A stretch of DNA of 64,000 bases from Brenneria corticis (GCF_003115855.1 NZ_KZ819088.1:1-64000), one strand, 5' to 3'; counted from the first letter of the stretch, positions 18,074 through 26,741 are shown. Notes: generated from the letters alone by a model not told the origin. Program-made: numbers and translations.

Positions 18074-19528
18074 TCATGCCTCATGCGGACCGGGATTCTG
18101 GCGGGAGAATATCGCCTCTACCCTGGCGCCTCCCAACTTGCTGTCGCTGATGATGATCTCGCCCTGATACTGCTCAATAATTTCCGCCGCCACCGACAGG
18201 CCGATCCCCTGGCCGGGGCGCAATCTGTCGGCGCGCTGTCCGCGCTGGAAAATAAGCGCCCGTTTGCTGGCCGGGATGCCGGGGCCGTCGTCATCGATAA
18301 TCAAGTGCAGTTTGTGATCGGAATGCTGGGCGCTGATTTCCACAAATTCCAGACAGTATTTGCAGGCGTTATCCAGCACGTTGCCTAACACTTCCATAAA
18401 GTCGTTCTTTTCGCCGATAAAGGTGAGCTCCGGAGGAATGTCGAGCGTCAGCTCCACCCCTTTGCGCTGGTAAACTTTATTCAGCGCCGAGCACAGCCCG
18501 TCCAACATGGCGGGTACGGAGTGCACTTCGCGCATCAGCATATGGTGTTCGGAGCGCACGCTGGCCCGGTGCAGGTAATAGCCGATCTGCTGCGAGATGC
18601 GGCTTATCTGCGCCAGCATAATGGGTTCCGCCTGATCGATATTGATCTCCTTGCCGGTGCGCAACGCCCGCAGCGTGGTCTGCAACACCGCCAGCGGCGT
18701 TTTCAGGCTGTGGGTGAGGTCGGTGAGGGTGGTACGGTATTTGTGATAACGCTGGCGCTCGTTGTTCAATAAAATGTTCAGATTTCTCACCAGGCTGAAC
18801 AGTTCCCGCGGCGGGTTTTCATCCAGCTGTTCGCGGGTGCCGTTTTCCAGTTCGGCAATTTGCCTGACCAGATTTTTGATCGGCCGCAGGCTCCAGTGCG
18901 CGGCCAGCCACAGCAGGGGTAGAACCAGAATAAGATTGGCGATAACCACGTAGCTGAACCATTCCCAGACGATATCTTCCTGCTGTAGCTCCTGCGGGAT
19001 GCGGTCCACCACCACGATGGTCAACGGCGGAAGGTGCTCGGTGTGGGGATAGACATTCACGGCGATTGAGTGCGTCAGCGTATTGGCGTGGATGCCGTTA
19101 AGCGCTTTGAGGCTATTCAGCACCAGCGTATTACCTTTCAGCACCGCGTTGCTGGTATCGGTATCGGTATCCAGTTCATGGTAGGCGGTTTTGTTCAGCC
19201 AGTCGGGGTTGATCAGCGCTTCCAGTTCGGGCACCTCTTTTTCCCGCCACAGTATTTTCCCCTGCTGGTCGTAAATGAGAACCAGCGTGGGAAAATTGAT
19301 ATCGATATCCGGCGGCGTGGCGATGGTCAGCTGGTTGTCCCGCCACTGCGCCAGGCTATAAAACAGGTTGCTTTCGCCGCGCAGCAGCCGGAAAGAGGTT
19401 TTATCGAAGTTGACGCTGTAGCCGATAATCGCCACCACGCCGTAAGAGAGGGACAGCGCCAGGACAATGGCGACCGTGGCTAACAGAAAGCGGACGCGCA
19501 GTGAGAAAGGCGCTCTTCCGTTACTCAT
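18074..19528 (-). CDS. phoQ: PhoQ, sensor histidine kinase, acidic cluster replaced
   Basis: Inner-membrane sensor kinase of 484 residues (E. coli 486). Two membrane segments (about 13-35 and 193-211) bracket a periplasmic PAS-like sensor; HAMP, dimerisation domain with phospho-acceptor His273 (LTHSLKTPL), and ATPase N box NVLDNACKY follow. Asn and Pro of the second membrane helix (ANLILVLP) are kept. The EDDDDAE-type acidic cluster that binds Mg2+ in E. coli is absent: the aligned stretch is LNGIHANTLTHS. A shorter DTDTDT run occurs about 25 residues earlier. The Pectobacterium counterpart, PehS, is reported to respond to Ca2+. It overlaps phoP by eight bases. Confidence 0.96.
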   Translation of the reverse strand: MSNGRAPFSLRVRFLLATVAIVLALSLSYGVVAIIGYSVNFDKTSFRLLRGESNLFYSLAQWRDNQLTIATPPDIDINFPTLVLIYDQQGKILWREKEVPELEALINPDWLNKTAYHELDTDTDTSNAVLKGNTLVLNSLKALNGIHANTLTHSIAVNVYPHTEHLPPLTIVVVDRIPQELQQEDIVWEWFSYVVIANLILVLPLLWLAAHWSLRPIKNLVRQIAELENGTREQLDENPPRELFSLVRNLNILLNNERQRYHKYRTTLTDLTHSLKTPLAVLQTTLRALRTGKEINIDQAEPIMLAQISRISQQIGYYLHRASVRSEHHMLMREVHSVPAMLDGLCSALNKVYQRKGVELTLDIPPELTFIGEKNDFMEVLGNVLDNACKYCLEFVEISAQHSDHKLHLIIDDDGPGIPASKRALIFQRGQRADRLRPGQGIGLSVAAEIIEQYQGEIIISDSKLGGARVEAIFSRQNPGPHEA

Positions 19529-20213
19529 TCGACGCCTGAGCGGTGGCGATGTCGAAACGATAACCCTGGCCGCGCACGGTGGTAATCACATCCGGTGAAC
19601 CGGCGCTCTGTATTTTTTTGCGCAGGCGCCCCATCAGTACGTCGATGGTATGGCTTTCGCGCAGCTCCGCATCGGGGTACAGCTGCAGCATCAGCGACTC
19701 CTTGCTGACCACTTTGCCGCTGTTGCGGATCAGGGTTTCGATGATGGTGTATTCAAATGCCGTCAGCTTTATCGCCGCCCCTTTAATCATCACTTCACGG
19801 CGCGACAGGTCGATTTCAAACGGCGGGATGCTGATAATCTGCGAAGCCAGTCCGCTGTTGCGGCGCATCAGGGCCTGTAAACGGGCGACGACCTCCTCCA
19901 TATGGAAAGGTTTGGTGACGTAGTCATCCGCGCCCGCTTCCAGCACCGCCACTTTGTCCTGCCAGCCTTCGCGCGCCGTCAGCACCAGAATGGGTAATTT
20001 GACCTGCTGCGAGCGCCAGCGGCGGATAACGCTCATCCCGTCCTCGTCCGGCAGCCCGAGGTCGACGATCGCGATATCCGGGGCGTGTTCGTGCAGGAAA
20101 TAATCGGCTTCTTTGGCATCTGCGGCGGCATCGACCTGATGCCCCATTTCATTCATTTGCACGCTAAGGTGATGGCGTAATAAAACGTTATCTTCGACAA
20201 CCAGAATGCGCAT
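19521..20213 (-). CDS. phoP: PhoP, response regulator
   Basis: OmpR-family regulator of 230 residues (E. coli 223). Receiver domain with Asp51 as phosphorylation site in IVDLGLPDEDG, Lys in the YVTKPFH motif, and a winged-helix DNA-binding domain (about 130-222, ending TTVRGQGYRFD). MRILVVEDN at 20213 is used as start because it matches the family; the frame continues upstream without a ribosome site. Extra residues at the C-terminus (ATAQASNE) exceed E. coli. Cotranscribed with phoQ. In soft-rot bacteria the pair (PehRS) controls polygalacturonase and Ca2+ responses; that is family knowledge. Confidence 0.96.
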   Translation of the reverse strand: MRILVVEDNVLLRHHLSVQMNEMGHQVDAAADAKEADYFLHEHAPDIAIVDLGLPDEDGMSVIRRWRSQQVKLPILVLTAREGWQDKVAVLEAGADDYVTKPFHMEEVVARLQALMRRNSGLASQIISIPPFEIDLSRREVMIKGAAIKLTAFEYTIIETLIRNSGKVVSKESLMLQLYPDAELRESHTIDVLMGRLRKKIQSAGSPDVITTVRGQGYRFDIATAQASNE

Positions 20214-20315
20214 CGCTGTTTCCTCTGTCACACTGGCAAAACGGTCCATAGGCAAACTCTGTTTGCGTATCATAGTCATCCGCAATCGGAATTAATCGTA
20301 TTATACCCGTCATGC

Positions 20316-20353
20316 TTCAAGTTGCATGCGCGTTGGCTTTCCTGCAACTCGAA
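20316..20353. repeat. Imperfect inverted repeat upstream of phoP
   Basis: Arms TTCAAGTTGCA and TGCAACTCGAA pair with one mismatch across a 16-base loop, preceded by TTATACCCGT. From memory this resembles an intergenic element scattered in Yersinia, Serratia and Pectobacterium genomes; that link cannot be tested here. It lies about 100 bases upstream of phoP, in its promoter region. Confidence 0.5.
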
Positions 20354-20452
20354 TTATTTAGACTAGTTGCAATATTAATCCAGCAAATTATCCACATGGA
20401 TAATAAACGGCGGATAAACGGGACCGGTGGAAAAGGGGGAAGGGAGGGGATA

Positions 20453-20475
20453 GCCGGCGGGCGAGGCCCGCCGGC
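20453..20475 (-). terminator. Hairpin after purB
   Basis: Perfect 10-bp stem GCCGGCGGGC-GAG-GCCCGCCGGC starting 12 bases beyond the purB stop on the minus strand. It lacks an immediate T-run (CCCCTCCCTTCC follows), so it may be a weak terminator. Confidence 0.5.
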
Positions 20476-20486
20476 GGCGTCGGCGC

Positions 20487-21857
20487 TTATTTCAGGTCGT
20501 CGACCATTTTAATCGCCCGGCCGATGTAATTCGCCGGCGTCAGGGCTTTCAGCCGGGTTTTTTCGGCTTCGGGCAGATCCAGCCCGTCGATAAATACCTG
20601 AATGCCGGCCGCGTCAACGCGTTTGCCGCGCGTCAGTTCTTTCAGTTTTTCGTAGGGTTTTTCAATGCCGTAGCGGCGCATCACCGTTTGAATCGGCTCC
20701 GCCAGCACTTCCCAGTTGTGATCCAGTTCGTCACTCAGGTGGTCGCGGTTGACTTCCAGTTTGCTGATGCCCTTAAGCGTTGCCTGATAAGCGATCAGCG
20801 CATAGCCAATCCCCACGCCCAGATTACGCAGTACCGTGGAGTCGGTCAGGTCGCGCTGCCAGCGGGAAATCGGCAGCTTGCCGGCCAAATGTCCCAATAC
20901 GGCATTGGCTAATCCCAGGTTGCCTTCCGAATTCTCAAAATCGATCGGATTGACCTTATGCGGCATGGTGGAAGAGCCAATTTCACCGGCGATGGTTCTC
21001 TGCTTGAAGTGGTTCAGGGCAATGTAACCCCAGATATCGCGGTCGAAGTCGATCAAAATGGTGTTAAAGCGGGCAATGCAGTCAAACAGTTCCGCGATAT
21101 AGTCATGGGGTTCGATCTGGGTGGTGTACGGGTTCCAGACGATGCCCAGCGAGGTGACGAAACTCTCGCTGAACCGGTGCCAGTCGACGTCGGGATAGGC
21201 CGCGATATGCGCGTTGTAGTTGCCCACGGCGCCGTTGATTTTACCCAGAATCTCAACCTGTTGCAGTTGACGATACTGCCGCTCCATACGGTAGGCGACG
21301 TTGGCGAACTCTTTACCGATGGTGGAGGGGGTGGCCGGTTGGCCGTGGGTGCGCGACAGCAGCGGGATATCGCGATATTGCCGGGACAGATCGGCCAACG
21401 CATCAATAATTTTACGCCAGTGGGGCAGAATGACTTCGCGGCGCGCGGTATCCAGCATCAGCGCATGAGACAGGTTATTGATGTCTTCCGAGGTGCAGGC
21501 GAAGTGGATAAATTCATTGACGGCGTGCAGCGCCGGCACGGCGGCGACTTTTTCCTTCAGAAAATATTCAACGGCTTTAACGTCATGGTTGGTGGTGCGC
21601 TCGATGGTTTTAATGCGCGCGGCGTCCTGTTCGTCAAATTCCGCCGCAATTCGGTCGAGGAAAGCGTTTGCGTCGGCGTCAAATGCAGGAACTTCCCGGA
21701 TTTCGGCACAGGCCGCCAATTTTTGCAGCCAACGCACTTCAACCTGTACGCGGAACTTCAGCAAACCGAATTCGCTGAAAATAGCGCGTAACGTGCTGAC
21801 TTTATCGCCGTAGCGGCCATCTACCGGGGAAACGGCGGTCAGTGAGGATAATTCCAT
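20487..21857 (-). CDS. purB: PurB, adenylosuccinate lyase
   Basis: Cytosolic enzyme of 456 residues, identical in length to E. coli PurB. It acts twice in purine synthesis, releasing fumarate from SAICAR and from adenylosuccinate. The fumarase/aspartase signature is visible as GSSTMPHKVNPIDFEN, with the catalytic serine loop, and TSEDINNLSHAL and SRTHGQPATPS form the other active-site regions. Start MELSSL at 21857 is preferred over the MLA codons upstream. The order phoP-purB-hflD-mnmA is the conserved enterobacterial one. Confidence 0.97.
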   Translation of the reverse strand: MELSSLTAVSPVDGRYGDKVSTLRAIFSEFGLLKFRVQVEVRWLQKLAACAEIREVPAFDADANAFLDRIAAEFDEQDAARIKTIERTTNHDVKAVEYFLKEKVAAVPALHAVNEFIHFACTSEDINNLSHALMLDTARREVILPHWRKIIDALADLSRQYRDIPLLSRTHGQPATPSTIGKEFANVAYRMERQYRQLQQVEILGKINGAVGNYNAHIAAYPDVDWHRFSESFVTSLGIVWNPYTTQIEPHDYIAELFDCIARFNTILIDFDRDIWGYIALNHFKQRTIAGEIGSSTMPHKVNPIDFENSEGNLGLANAVLGHLAGKLPISRWQRDLTDSTVLRNLGVGIGYALIAYQATLKGISKLEVNRDHLSDELDHNWEVLAEPIQTVMRRYGIEKPYEKLKELTRGKRVDAAGIQVFIDGLDLPEAEKTRLKALTPANYIGRAIKMVDDLK

Positions 21858-21939
21858 CGCAAGCAACTCCTGGGATCGGTTTTAATAAAAATAAATATAA
21901 CACTGTCGGCGCATCTCTCGTCATCACCCTGCCGGCGAA

Positions 21940-21988
21940 ACGTCATCCCCGCGTAGGCAAAACGTCATCCCCGCGTAGGCGGGGATCT
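21940..21988. repeat. Tandem REP-like units between purB and hflD
   Basis: The 18-base unit CGTCATCCCCGCGTAGGC occurs twice, 22 bases apart (21941 and 21963). The first copy is cut after its loop; the second completes the hairpin ATCCCCGC-GTAG-GCGGGGAT (21967-21986). The same CGTCAT head and N-AG loop appear in the doublet at 48950-49032, so all belong to one REP family. Confidence 0.7.
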
Positions 21989-22043
21989 GCCGAGAGCATC
22001 TCTTTCTTTCGCCGACTGGCGATCGGCGCGTCTGACCCGCAGC

Positions 22044-22679
22044 TTAATCGCTGCTCAGCCGCGCCAATATCTGTTTCGCTTCTTTTATCAGATGACTGCG
22101 GGAGAACATCAGCTGCAGGCGTCCGCCGCCCACCTGTTGCCACAGCACCGCGGAACGGATGCCGGCTAATAGCGCCGCGCGCACCCTGGCCTGGATCTGG
22201 CTGTTTTTCAGTATCTCCGGCGAGCCGGTCACCTGAATCCGCGGCCCCAGGGTACTGATCACATCGACATAAATACCGGCCAGCGCGCCGACGATCGTAT
22301 CAGAGAGCAGTTCAAAATGCTCCAACTGGCGTTCCAACTGGCCGATGCGGTTACCCAGTTCGTCGAGCGCCGCGCTTTTGGCGTGCAGCTTGCGCTCAAG
22401 GGCGATCAGGCTGAAGGCATAGCGCGACAGCTCGGCGCCCGGACCTTTGCCGCTGGTATTCAATACTCCCAGCAGGGTTTCCAGCCCGGTTTTCAGATTG
22501 CTTTCCGCATCGCCATATACCGCCAGCGTCGACGCCGGGTTCACCACCAGAATACTGTTGAGCGACGTGCGCAGAATGTCGTTGTCGCAGTTGCCGCTAT
22601 GGGCCAGCTGTTGCACCAGATGGGCGGACTGGCAGATACCCGCCAACGCCAGGGTAATATCATAATAATTTTTGGCCAC
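22044..22679 (-). CDS. hflD: HflD (YcfC), lysogenization regulator homologue
   Basis: Protein of 211 residues from GTG 22679 (E. coli 213). AGGAG lies five bases before GTG 22679 and overlaps the other candidate GTG at 22685, so the inner start is preferred. VAKNYYDITLALAGICQSA and GPRIQVTGSP match E. coli strongly. It is a helical, peripheral inner-membrane protein; in E. coli it binds phage lambda CII and promotes its degradation, while its host role is unclear. It starts directly after the mnmA stop, so the two are cotranscribed. Confidence 0.93.
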   Translation of the reverse strand: MAKNYYDITLALAGICQSAHLVQQLAHSGNCDNDILRTSLNSILVVNPASTLAVYGDAESNLKTGLETLLGVLNTSGKGPGAELSRYAFSLIALERKLHAKSAALDELGNRIGQLERQLEHFELLSDTIVGALAGIYVDVISTLGPRIQVTGSPEILKNSQIQARVRAALLAGIRSAVLWQQVGGGRLQLMFSRSHLIKEAKQILARLSSD

Positions 22680-22681
22680 GA

Positions 22682-23788
22682 TCACTCCTGTAAACGTTCT
22701 TCAATAATGCCGCCGCCCAGGCACACCTCGCCCTGATAGAAAACGGCGGACTGCCCTGGAGTCACCGCCGCCACCGGTTTATCAAAACGGACGGTAATGC
22801 GGTCTGCGCCAAGCGGGATGACGGTGCAGGGAATATCGTCTTGCCGATAGCGGGTTTTCACCACGCAGCGTAATTCCGTGGTTAACGCTTGACGGTCAAC
22901 CCAGTGCAGCTGCTGGGCGATTAGTCCGCAAGACATCAGGCGAGGGTGCTCATGTCCCTGGGCGACGTAGAGGATATTATTTTTCACGTCCTTATCCACC
23001 ACATACCAGGGGTCTTCGCCGCCGTCCTTGACGCCGCCGATACCCAGCCCTTTACGCTGCCCCAGGGTGTGATACATCAGCCCCTGATGCTGTCCCATGG
23101 GTTTGCCGTCGTCAACGGACAGTATCGGGCCCGGTTGCGCCGGCAGATAGCGGGCCAGGAAATCGGTGAACTTGCGTTCGCCGATAAAGCAGATGCCGGT
23201 GGAGTCTTTCTTTTTGGCCGTGGCTAAATCCAATTGCGCGGCGATTTCGCGCACCCGCGGTTTTTCCAGGTCGCCCACCGGGAACAGGCTCTGCGCAATC
23301 TGTTCATGGCTGAGCGTATAGAGGAAATAGCTCTGATCTTTATTGCCGTCCAGCCCGCGCAGTAAACGGCTTTTGCCGTCGACGTCGCGGCGGCGCACAT
23401 AGTGACCGGTGGCGATATAGTCCGCGCCCAGATCTTCGGCGGCGAACTCAAGGAAGGCTTTGAATTTGATCTCTTTATTGCACAGGATATCAGGGTTCGG
23501 CGTGCGGCCCGCCTTGTACTCCGCCAGGAACAGTTCAAAGACGTTATCCCAGTATTCGGCGGCAAAATTAACCGTATGCAGCTCAATGCCGAGCTTGTCG
23601 CAGACGGCCTGAGCGTCGGCAAGGTCGGTTGCCGCGGAGCAATACTCGGTGTCGTCGTCCTCTTCCCAGTTTTTCATAAACAGGCCTTCGACATGATAGC
23701 CCTGTTGCTGCAACAGGTAAGCGGAAACCGATGAATCAACACCGCCGGACATACCGACAATCACTTTTTTCTGGCTGTTATCTGACAT
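22682..23788 (-). CDS. mnmA: MnmA, tRNA 2-thiouridylase
   Basis: ATP-dependent tRNA sulfurtransferase of 368 residues (same as E. coli), installing 2-thiouridine at U34 of Lys, Glu and Gln tRNAs with sulfur from the Tus relay. The PP-loop SGGVDSS sits at residues 15-21. The two catalytic cysteines are seen in DILCNKE and TGICFIGER. The start MSDNSQKK is chosen by match to E. coli; the open frame extends 24 codons upstream. hflD follows with translational coupling. Confidence 0.97.
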   Translation of the reverse strand: MSDNSQKKVIVGMSGGVDSSVSAYLLQQQGYHVEGLFMKNWEEDDDTEYCSAATDLADAQAVCDKLGIELHTVNFAAEYWDNVFELFLAEYKAGRTPNPDILCNKEIKFKAFLEFAAEDLGADYIATGHYVRRRDVDGKSRLLRGLDGNKDQSYFLYTLSHEQIAQSLFPVGDLEKPRVREIAAQLDLATAKKKDSTGICFIGERKFTDFLARYLPAQPGPILSVDDGKPMGQHQGLMYHTLGQRKGLGIGGVKDGGEDPWYVVDKDVKNNILYVAQGHEHPRLMSCGLIAQQLHWVDRQALTTELRCVVKTRYRQDDIPCTVIPLGADRITVRFDKPVAAVTPGQSAVFYQGEVCLGGGIIEERLQE

Positions 23789-23883
23789 GGGAGTCTCACG
23801 AACTGAACTTGAAGCGAAAAACGAGCGGCGCATTTTATCATGTTGCGCCCGGGCCTGCACCGCTATTCCCGCGGCGCTATGCG

Positions 23884-24330
23884 CTAAAACGGCCAGTTAA
23901 AGGCGCCCAGCAGGGTTAGAGGATAGCGTTGCGGGCGTTGATAGCAGCGAATACTCTCCGCCACCAGCGGCGAGCGCAGCTGATTGGAATGCAGGATTTT
24001 TTCCGCCGTCAGCCAGCGGCAGCATTCAATATCGCTGTCATGCGGCTGCGTCGCCAGCCGCTGCGGCAGGTCGAGAGCAAAGCAAAAGCGCAGAAAAGGC
24101 GTCTGGTCCGGGGCGATCCACTGGTGCAGTTGCAGAAAACTCTGCGGCGCGGCCTGAATGCCGGTTTCTTCCCATAACTCCCGGGTGGCGGCCTGAATCA
24201 GCGTTTCATCGGCCTCTAAATGGCCGGCGGGCTGGTTCCATAACAATTTATCGTTGATTAACTCTTCGACCACCAGAAAATGGTTCTCCGCCTGAACAAC
24301 GCAGGCTACGGTAACGTGCGGCTTAAACAT
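23884..24330 (-). CDS. nudJ: NudJ (YmfB), Nudix phosphatase
   Basis: Nudix hydrolase of 148 residues (E. coli 153). The Nudix box is complete: G-x5-E-x7-REUXEEXGU seen as GHLEADETL followed by RELWEETGI. E. coli NudJ removes phosphate from nucleoside di- and triphosphates and from the thiamine precursor HMP-PP. MFKPHVTVA at 24330 is used as start by homology. It overlaps the rluE stop by eight bases and lies upstream of mnmA, as in E. coli. Confidence 0.93.
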   Translation of the reverse strand: MFKPHVTVACVVQAENHFLVVEELINDKLLWNQPAGHLEADETLIQAATRELWEETGIQAAPQSFLQLHQWIAPDQTPFLRFCFALDLPQRLATQPHDSDIECCRWLTAEKILHSNQLRSPLVAESIRCYQRPQRYPLTLLGAFNWPF

Positions 24331-24949
24331 CAGCGATCTCCTTCCATTCTCCGGGTAACAAATTTTCCACGTTCTGATTGGCCATGCCATAGCGGATCAG
24401 GCGCAACGTGGGGTAACCGATATGCGCCGTCATACGCCGAACCTGACGGTTGCGCCCCTCATACAGGGTGATTTTGAGCCAGCAGACGGGAATGTTTTTT
24501 CGTTCCCGAATCGGGGGAAGGCGCGGCCACAGCCAGTCGGGTTCGGGAACGATGGCAACGCCCGCCGGCAGGGTTTTACCGTCCTTAAGCTCCAGGCCGC
24601 GGCGAAACCGGGCCAGCGCCGCTTCATCAGGGATGCCCTCAACCTGGGCGTAATAGGTTTTTGCCGTCTTTTGCGACGGCTGGGTGAGCCTGGCCTGAAG
24701 CCTGCCGTCATTGGTAAGGATCATCAGTCCTTCGCTGTCGCGGTCCAGACGCCCGGCGGCGTAGACATCGCCGAGCGGAATATAGTCTTTCAGGGTGGCG
24801 CGTCCGGCTTCGTCGGTGAACTGGGGCAGCACGTCGAAGGGTTTATTGAACAACAGCACGCGCCGCGGCCCCACGGCGCCGCGTTTTTTCGTCGCCCGTG
24901 AGCTGAATCGTTTAACTTGGTGATTTTTAACAGAGAATTTATTCATCAT
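24323..24949 (-). CDS. rluE: RluE (YmfC), 23S rRNA pseudouridine synthase
   Basis: Pseudouridine synthase of the RsuA/RluB/E family that makes pseudouridine 2457 of 23S rRNA. The catalytic aspartate lies in GRLDRDSEG, and NKPFDVLPQFTDE and LYEGRNRQVRRM are family blocks. ATG 24949 gives 208 residues (E. coli 217). The farther ATG at 24976 lies inside a probable -10 box and is unlikely to be used. The variable basic N-terminus has no S4 domain. Divergent from icd, as in E. coli. Confidence 0.93.
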   Translation of the reverse strand: MMNKFSVKNHQVKRFSSRATKKRGAVGPRRVLLFNKPFDVLPQFTDEAGRATLKDYIPLGDVYAAGRLDRDSEGLMILTNDGRLQARLTQPSQKTAKTYYAQVEGIPDEAALARFRRGLELKDGKTLPAGVAIVPEPDWLWPRLPPIRERKNIPVCWLKITLYEGRNRQVRRMTAHIGYPTLRLIRYGMANQNVENLLPGEWKEIADV

Positions 24950-24974
24950 CTTTATAGCCGCGGATAACAAAAGC

Positions 24975-24980
24975 ATTATA
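24975..24980 (-). promoter_or_regulatory. Consensus -10 box for rluE
   Basis: TATAAT on the minus strand, which would start transcription near 24968 and leave a leader of about 19 bases before ATG 24949. The -35 region is not clear. This position is the reason for preferring the inner rluE start. Confidence 0.45.
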
Positions 24981-25078
24981 CTCGAAATGGTTTACGATTG
25001 GCGCGGGCTAAATATTCAAGTAGTATCGACACACGTCTTACAAGTCATTAACAAATATAGCGCTCGAAGGAGAGGTTA

Positions 25079-26332
25079 ATGGAAAGCAAAGTAGTGGTAC
25101 CGCAAGAGGGTCAAAAAATTACCGTTGATGCTCAAGGCAAGCTCAACGTCCCCCAGAATCCGATTATTCCCTTTATCGAAGGGGACGGCATTGGCGTCGA
25201 CGTAACGCCGGCGATGATCAAGGTTGTTGATGCCGCAGTAGAAAAAGCCTATCAGGGCAAGCGCGCTATCTCCTGGATGGAAATCTACACCGGCGAAAAA
25301 TCAACGCAGATTTACGGCAAAGACGTGTGGCTGCCGGAAGAGACGCTGGACCTGATCCGCGAATATCGCGTGGCGATTAAAGGCCCGCTGACCACGCCGG
25401 TGGGCGGCGGGATCCGTTCGCTGAACGTGGCCTTGCGCCAACAGCTGGATCTATATGTCTGTCTGCGCCCGGTGCGCTACTACGAAGGCACGCCAAGCCC
25501 GGTCAAGCACCCGGAGCTGACCGATATGGTGATCTTCCGTGAAAACGCGGAGGATATTTATGCGGGCATCGAGTGGAAAGCGGGCTCAGCGGAAGCCGAT
25601 AAGGTTATCAAGTTTCTGCGCGAAGAGCTGGGCGTAAATAAAATCCGTTTCCCGGAACAGTGCGGCATCGGCATCAAGCCGTGTTCCGAGCAGGGCACCA
25701 AACGGCTGGTGCGTGCGGCGATTGAATATGCCATCACCAACGATCGCGATTCCGTTACGCTGGTACATAAAGGCAACATCATGAAATTCACCGAAGGCGC
25801 CTTTAAAGACTGGGGTTACCAATTGGCGCGTGAAGAATTCGGCGGTGAACTGATTGATGGCGGCCCGTGGGTTAAAATCAAAAACCCCGACACCGGCAAA
25901 GATATCGTGGTGAAAGACGTGATTGCCGACGCCTTCCTGCAGCAGATCCTGCTGCGTCCCGCGGAGTATGACGTTATCGCCTGTATGAACCTGAACGGCG
26001 ACTACATTTCCGATGCGCTGGCCGCGCAGGTTGGCGGTATCGGTATTGCGCCGGGCGCTAATATCGGCGACGAATGCGCCCTGTTCGAAGCCACTCACGG
26101 TACGGCGCCGAAATACGCCGGTCAGGATAAAGTAAACCCGGGCTCCGTTATTCTGTCCGCAGAAATGATGCTGCGTCATCTGCAATGGTTCGAAGCCGCC
26201 GACCTGATTGTTAAAGGCGTTGAGGGCGCGATCCGCAACAAGACCGTGACCTATGATTTCGAACGTCTGATGGAAGGCGCTAAGCTGCGGAAATGTAGCG
26301 AGTTTGCGCAGGATATTATCGATAATATGTAA
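25079..26332 (+). CDS. icd: Icd, NADP-dependent isocitrate dehydrogenase
   Basis: TCA-cycle enzyme of 417 residues (E. coli 416) converting isocitrate to 2-oxoglutarate with NADP+. The regulatory serine phosphorylated by AceK is Ser114 in GGIRSLNVALRQ. Substrate and metal sites are seen in FRENAEDIYAG and MNLNGDYISDALA; NADP-contact residues lie in ATHGTAPKYAG. GGAGAGGTTA precedes the ATG. In E. coli the 3' end of icd hosts prophage e14; here the gene is intact and the next genes are small accessory ones. Confidence 0.98.
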   Translation: MESKVVVPQEGQKITVDAQGKLNVPQNPIIPFIEGDGIGVDVTPAMIKVVDAAVEKAYQGKRAISWMEIYTGEKSTQIYGKDVWLPEETLDLIREYRVAIKGPLTTPVGGGIRSLNVALRQQLDLYVCLRPVRYYEGTPSPVKHPELTDMVIFRENAEDIYAGIEWKAGSAEADKVIKFLREELGVNKIRFPEQCGIGIKPCSEQGTKRLVRAAIEYAITNDRDSVTLVHKGNIMKFTEGAFKDWGYQLAREEFGGELIDGGPWVKIKNPDTGKDIVVKDVIADAFLQQILLRPAEYDVIACMNLNGDYISDALAAQVGGIGIAPGANIGDECALFEATHGTAPKYAGQDKVNPGSVILSAEMMLRHLQWFEAADLIVKGVEGAIRNKTVTYDFERLMEGAKLRKCSEFAQDIIDNM

Positions 26333-26356
26333 ATGGCAATGTCACTTACATGTTTT

Positions 26357-26377
26357 ACGGGAGCCTGGTGCTCCCGT
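26357..26377 (+). terminator. Terminator of icd
   Basis: ACGGGAGC-CTGGT-GCTCCCGT, 8-bp perfect stem 25 bases after the stop, followed by the T-rich TGGCTTTTGTGTTTG. Confidence 0.65.
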
Positions 26378-26426
26378 TGGCTTTTGTGTTTGCCGCGACG
26401 AGATGACCGAGTTAATTGAGGTAAAA

Positions 26427-26741
26427 ATGATTGTAAGAACCTGGCATGGGTGTGTGCCCGTAGGTAAAGCGGAAGCCTTTTCTAATCATTTGCAAATTAC
26501 CGGCGTTGAGCACGCGCGGAGTATCGCCGGCAATCTGGCGGCGTTTGTGCGTCAGGAAACGCAGGGAGACTACGAACACTTTTTTCTGGCTACCTACTGG
26601 CAAGATATTGCGGCCGTTCGGCAATTTGCCGGTGACGACTATCATGTGGCCGTCACCTATCCCGATGATGAAAAATTTGAATTAATCTCCGATCCCTATG
26701 TTTTTCAGCATAAGGTTAATTCGATTCAATCTTTTGAATAA
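26427..26741 (+). CDS. ABM-like small protein of unknown function
   Basis: Protein of 104 residues. ATG 26427 is chosen because GAGGT lies just upstream and no clear site serves the longer frame. MIVRTWHGCVPVGKAEAFSNHL, broken as MIVRTWHG and AEAFSNHL, followed by HFFLATYWQDIAAVRQFAG, follows the layout of the ferredoxin-like antibiotic biosynthesis monooxygenase (ABM) superfamily: a first strand with W, a helix, a central strand, then W-x-x-x-x-x-x-x-F-A. A haem or quinone-type substrate cannot be deduced. It stands alone after icd and is convergent with the next gene. Confidence 0.7.
   Translation: MIVRTWHGCVPVGKAEAFSNHLQITGVEHARSIAGNLAAFVRQETQGDYEHFFLATYWQDIAAVRQFAGDDYHVAVTYPDDEKFELISDPYVFQHKVNSIQSFE

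Noticed and set aside
20214..20310. PhoP box (GTTTA-N5-GTTTA) upstream of phoP
   Set aside because: Only scattered GTTTG/GTTTT half-sites with wrong spacing are present.
21940..21988. Tandem repeats as a possible CRISPR array
   Set aside because: Only two units with a 4-base gap, one truncated, and the unit is a REP hairpin; no cas genes nearby.
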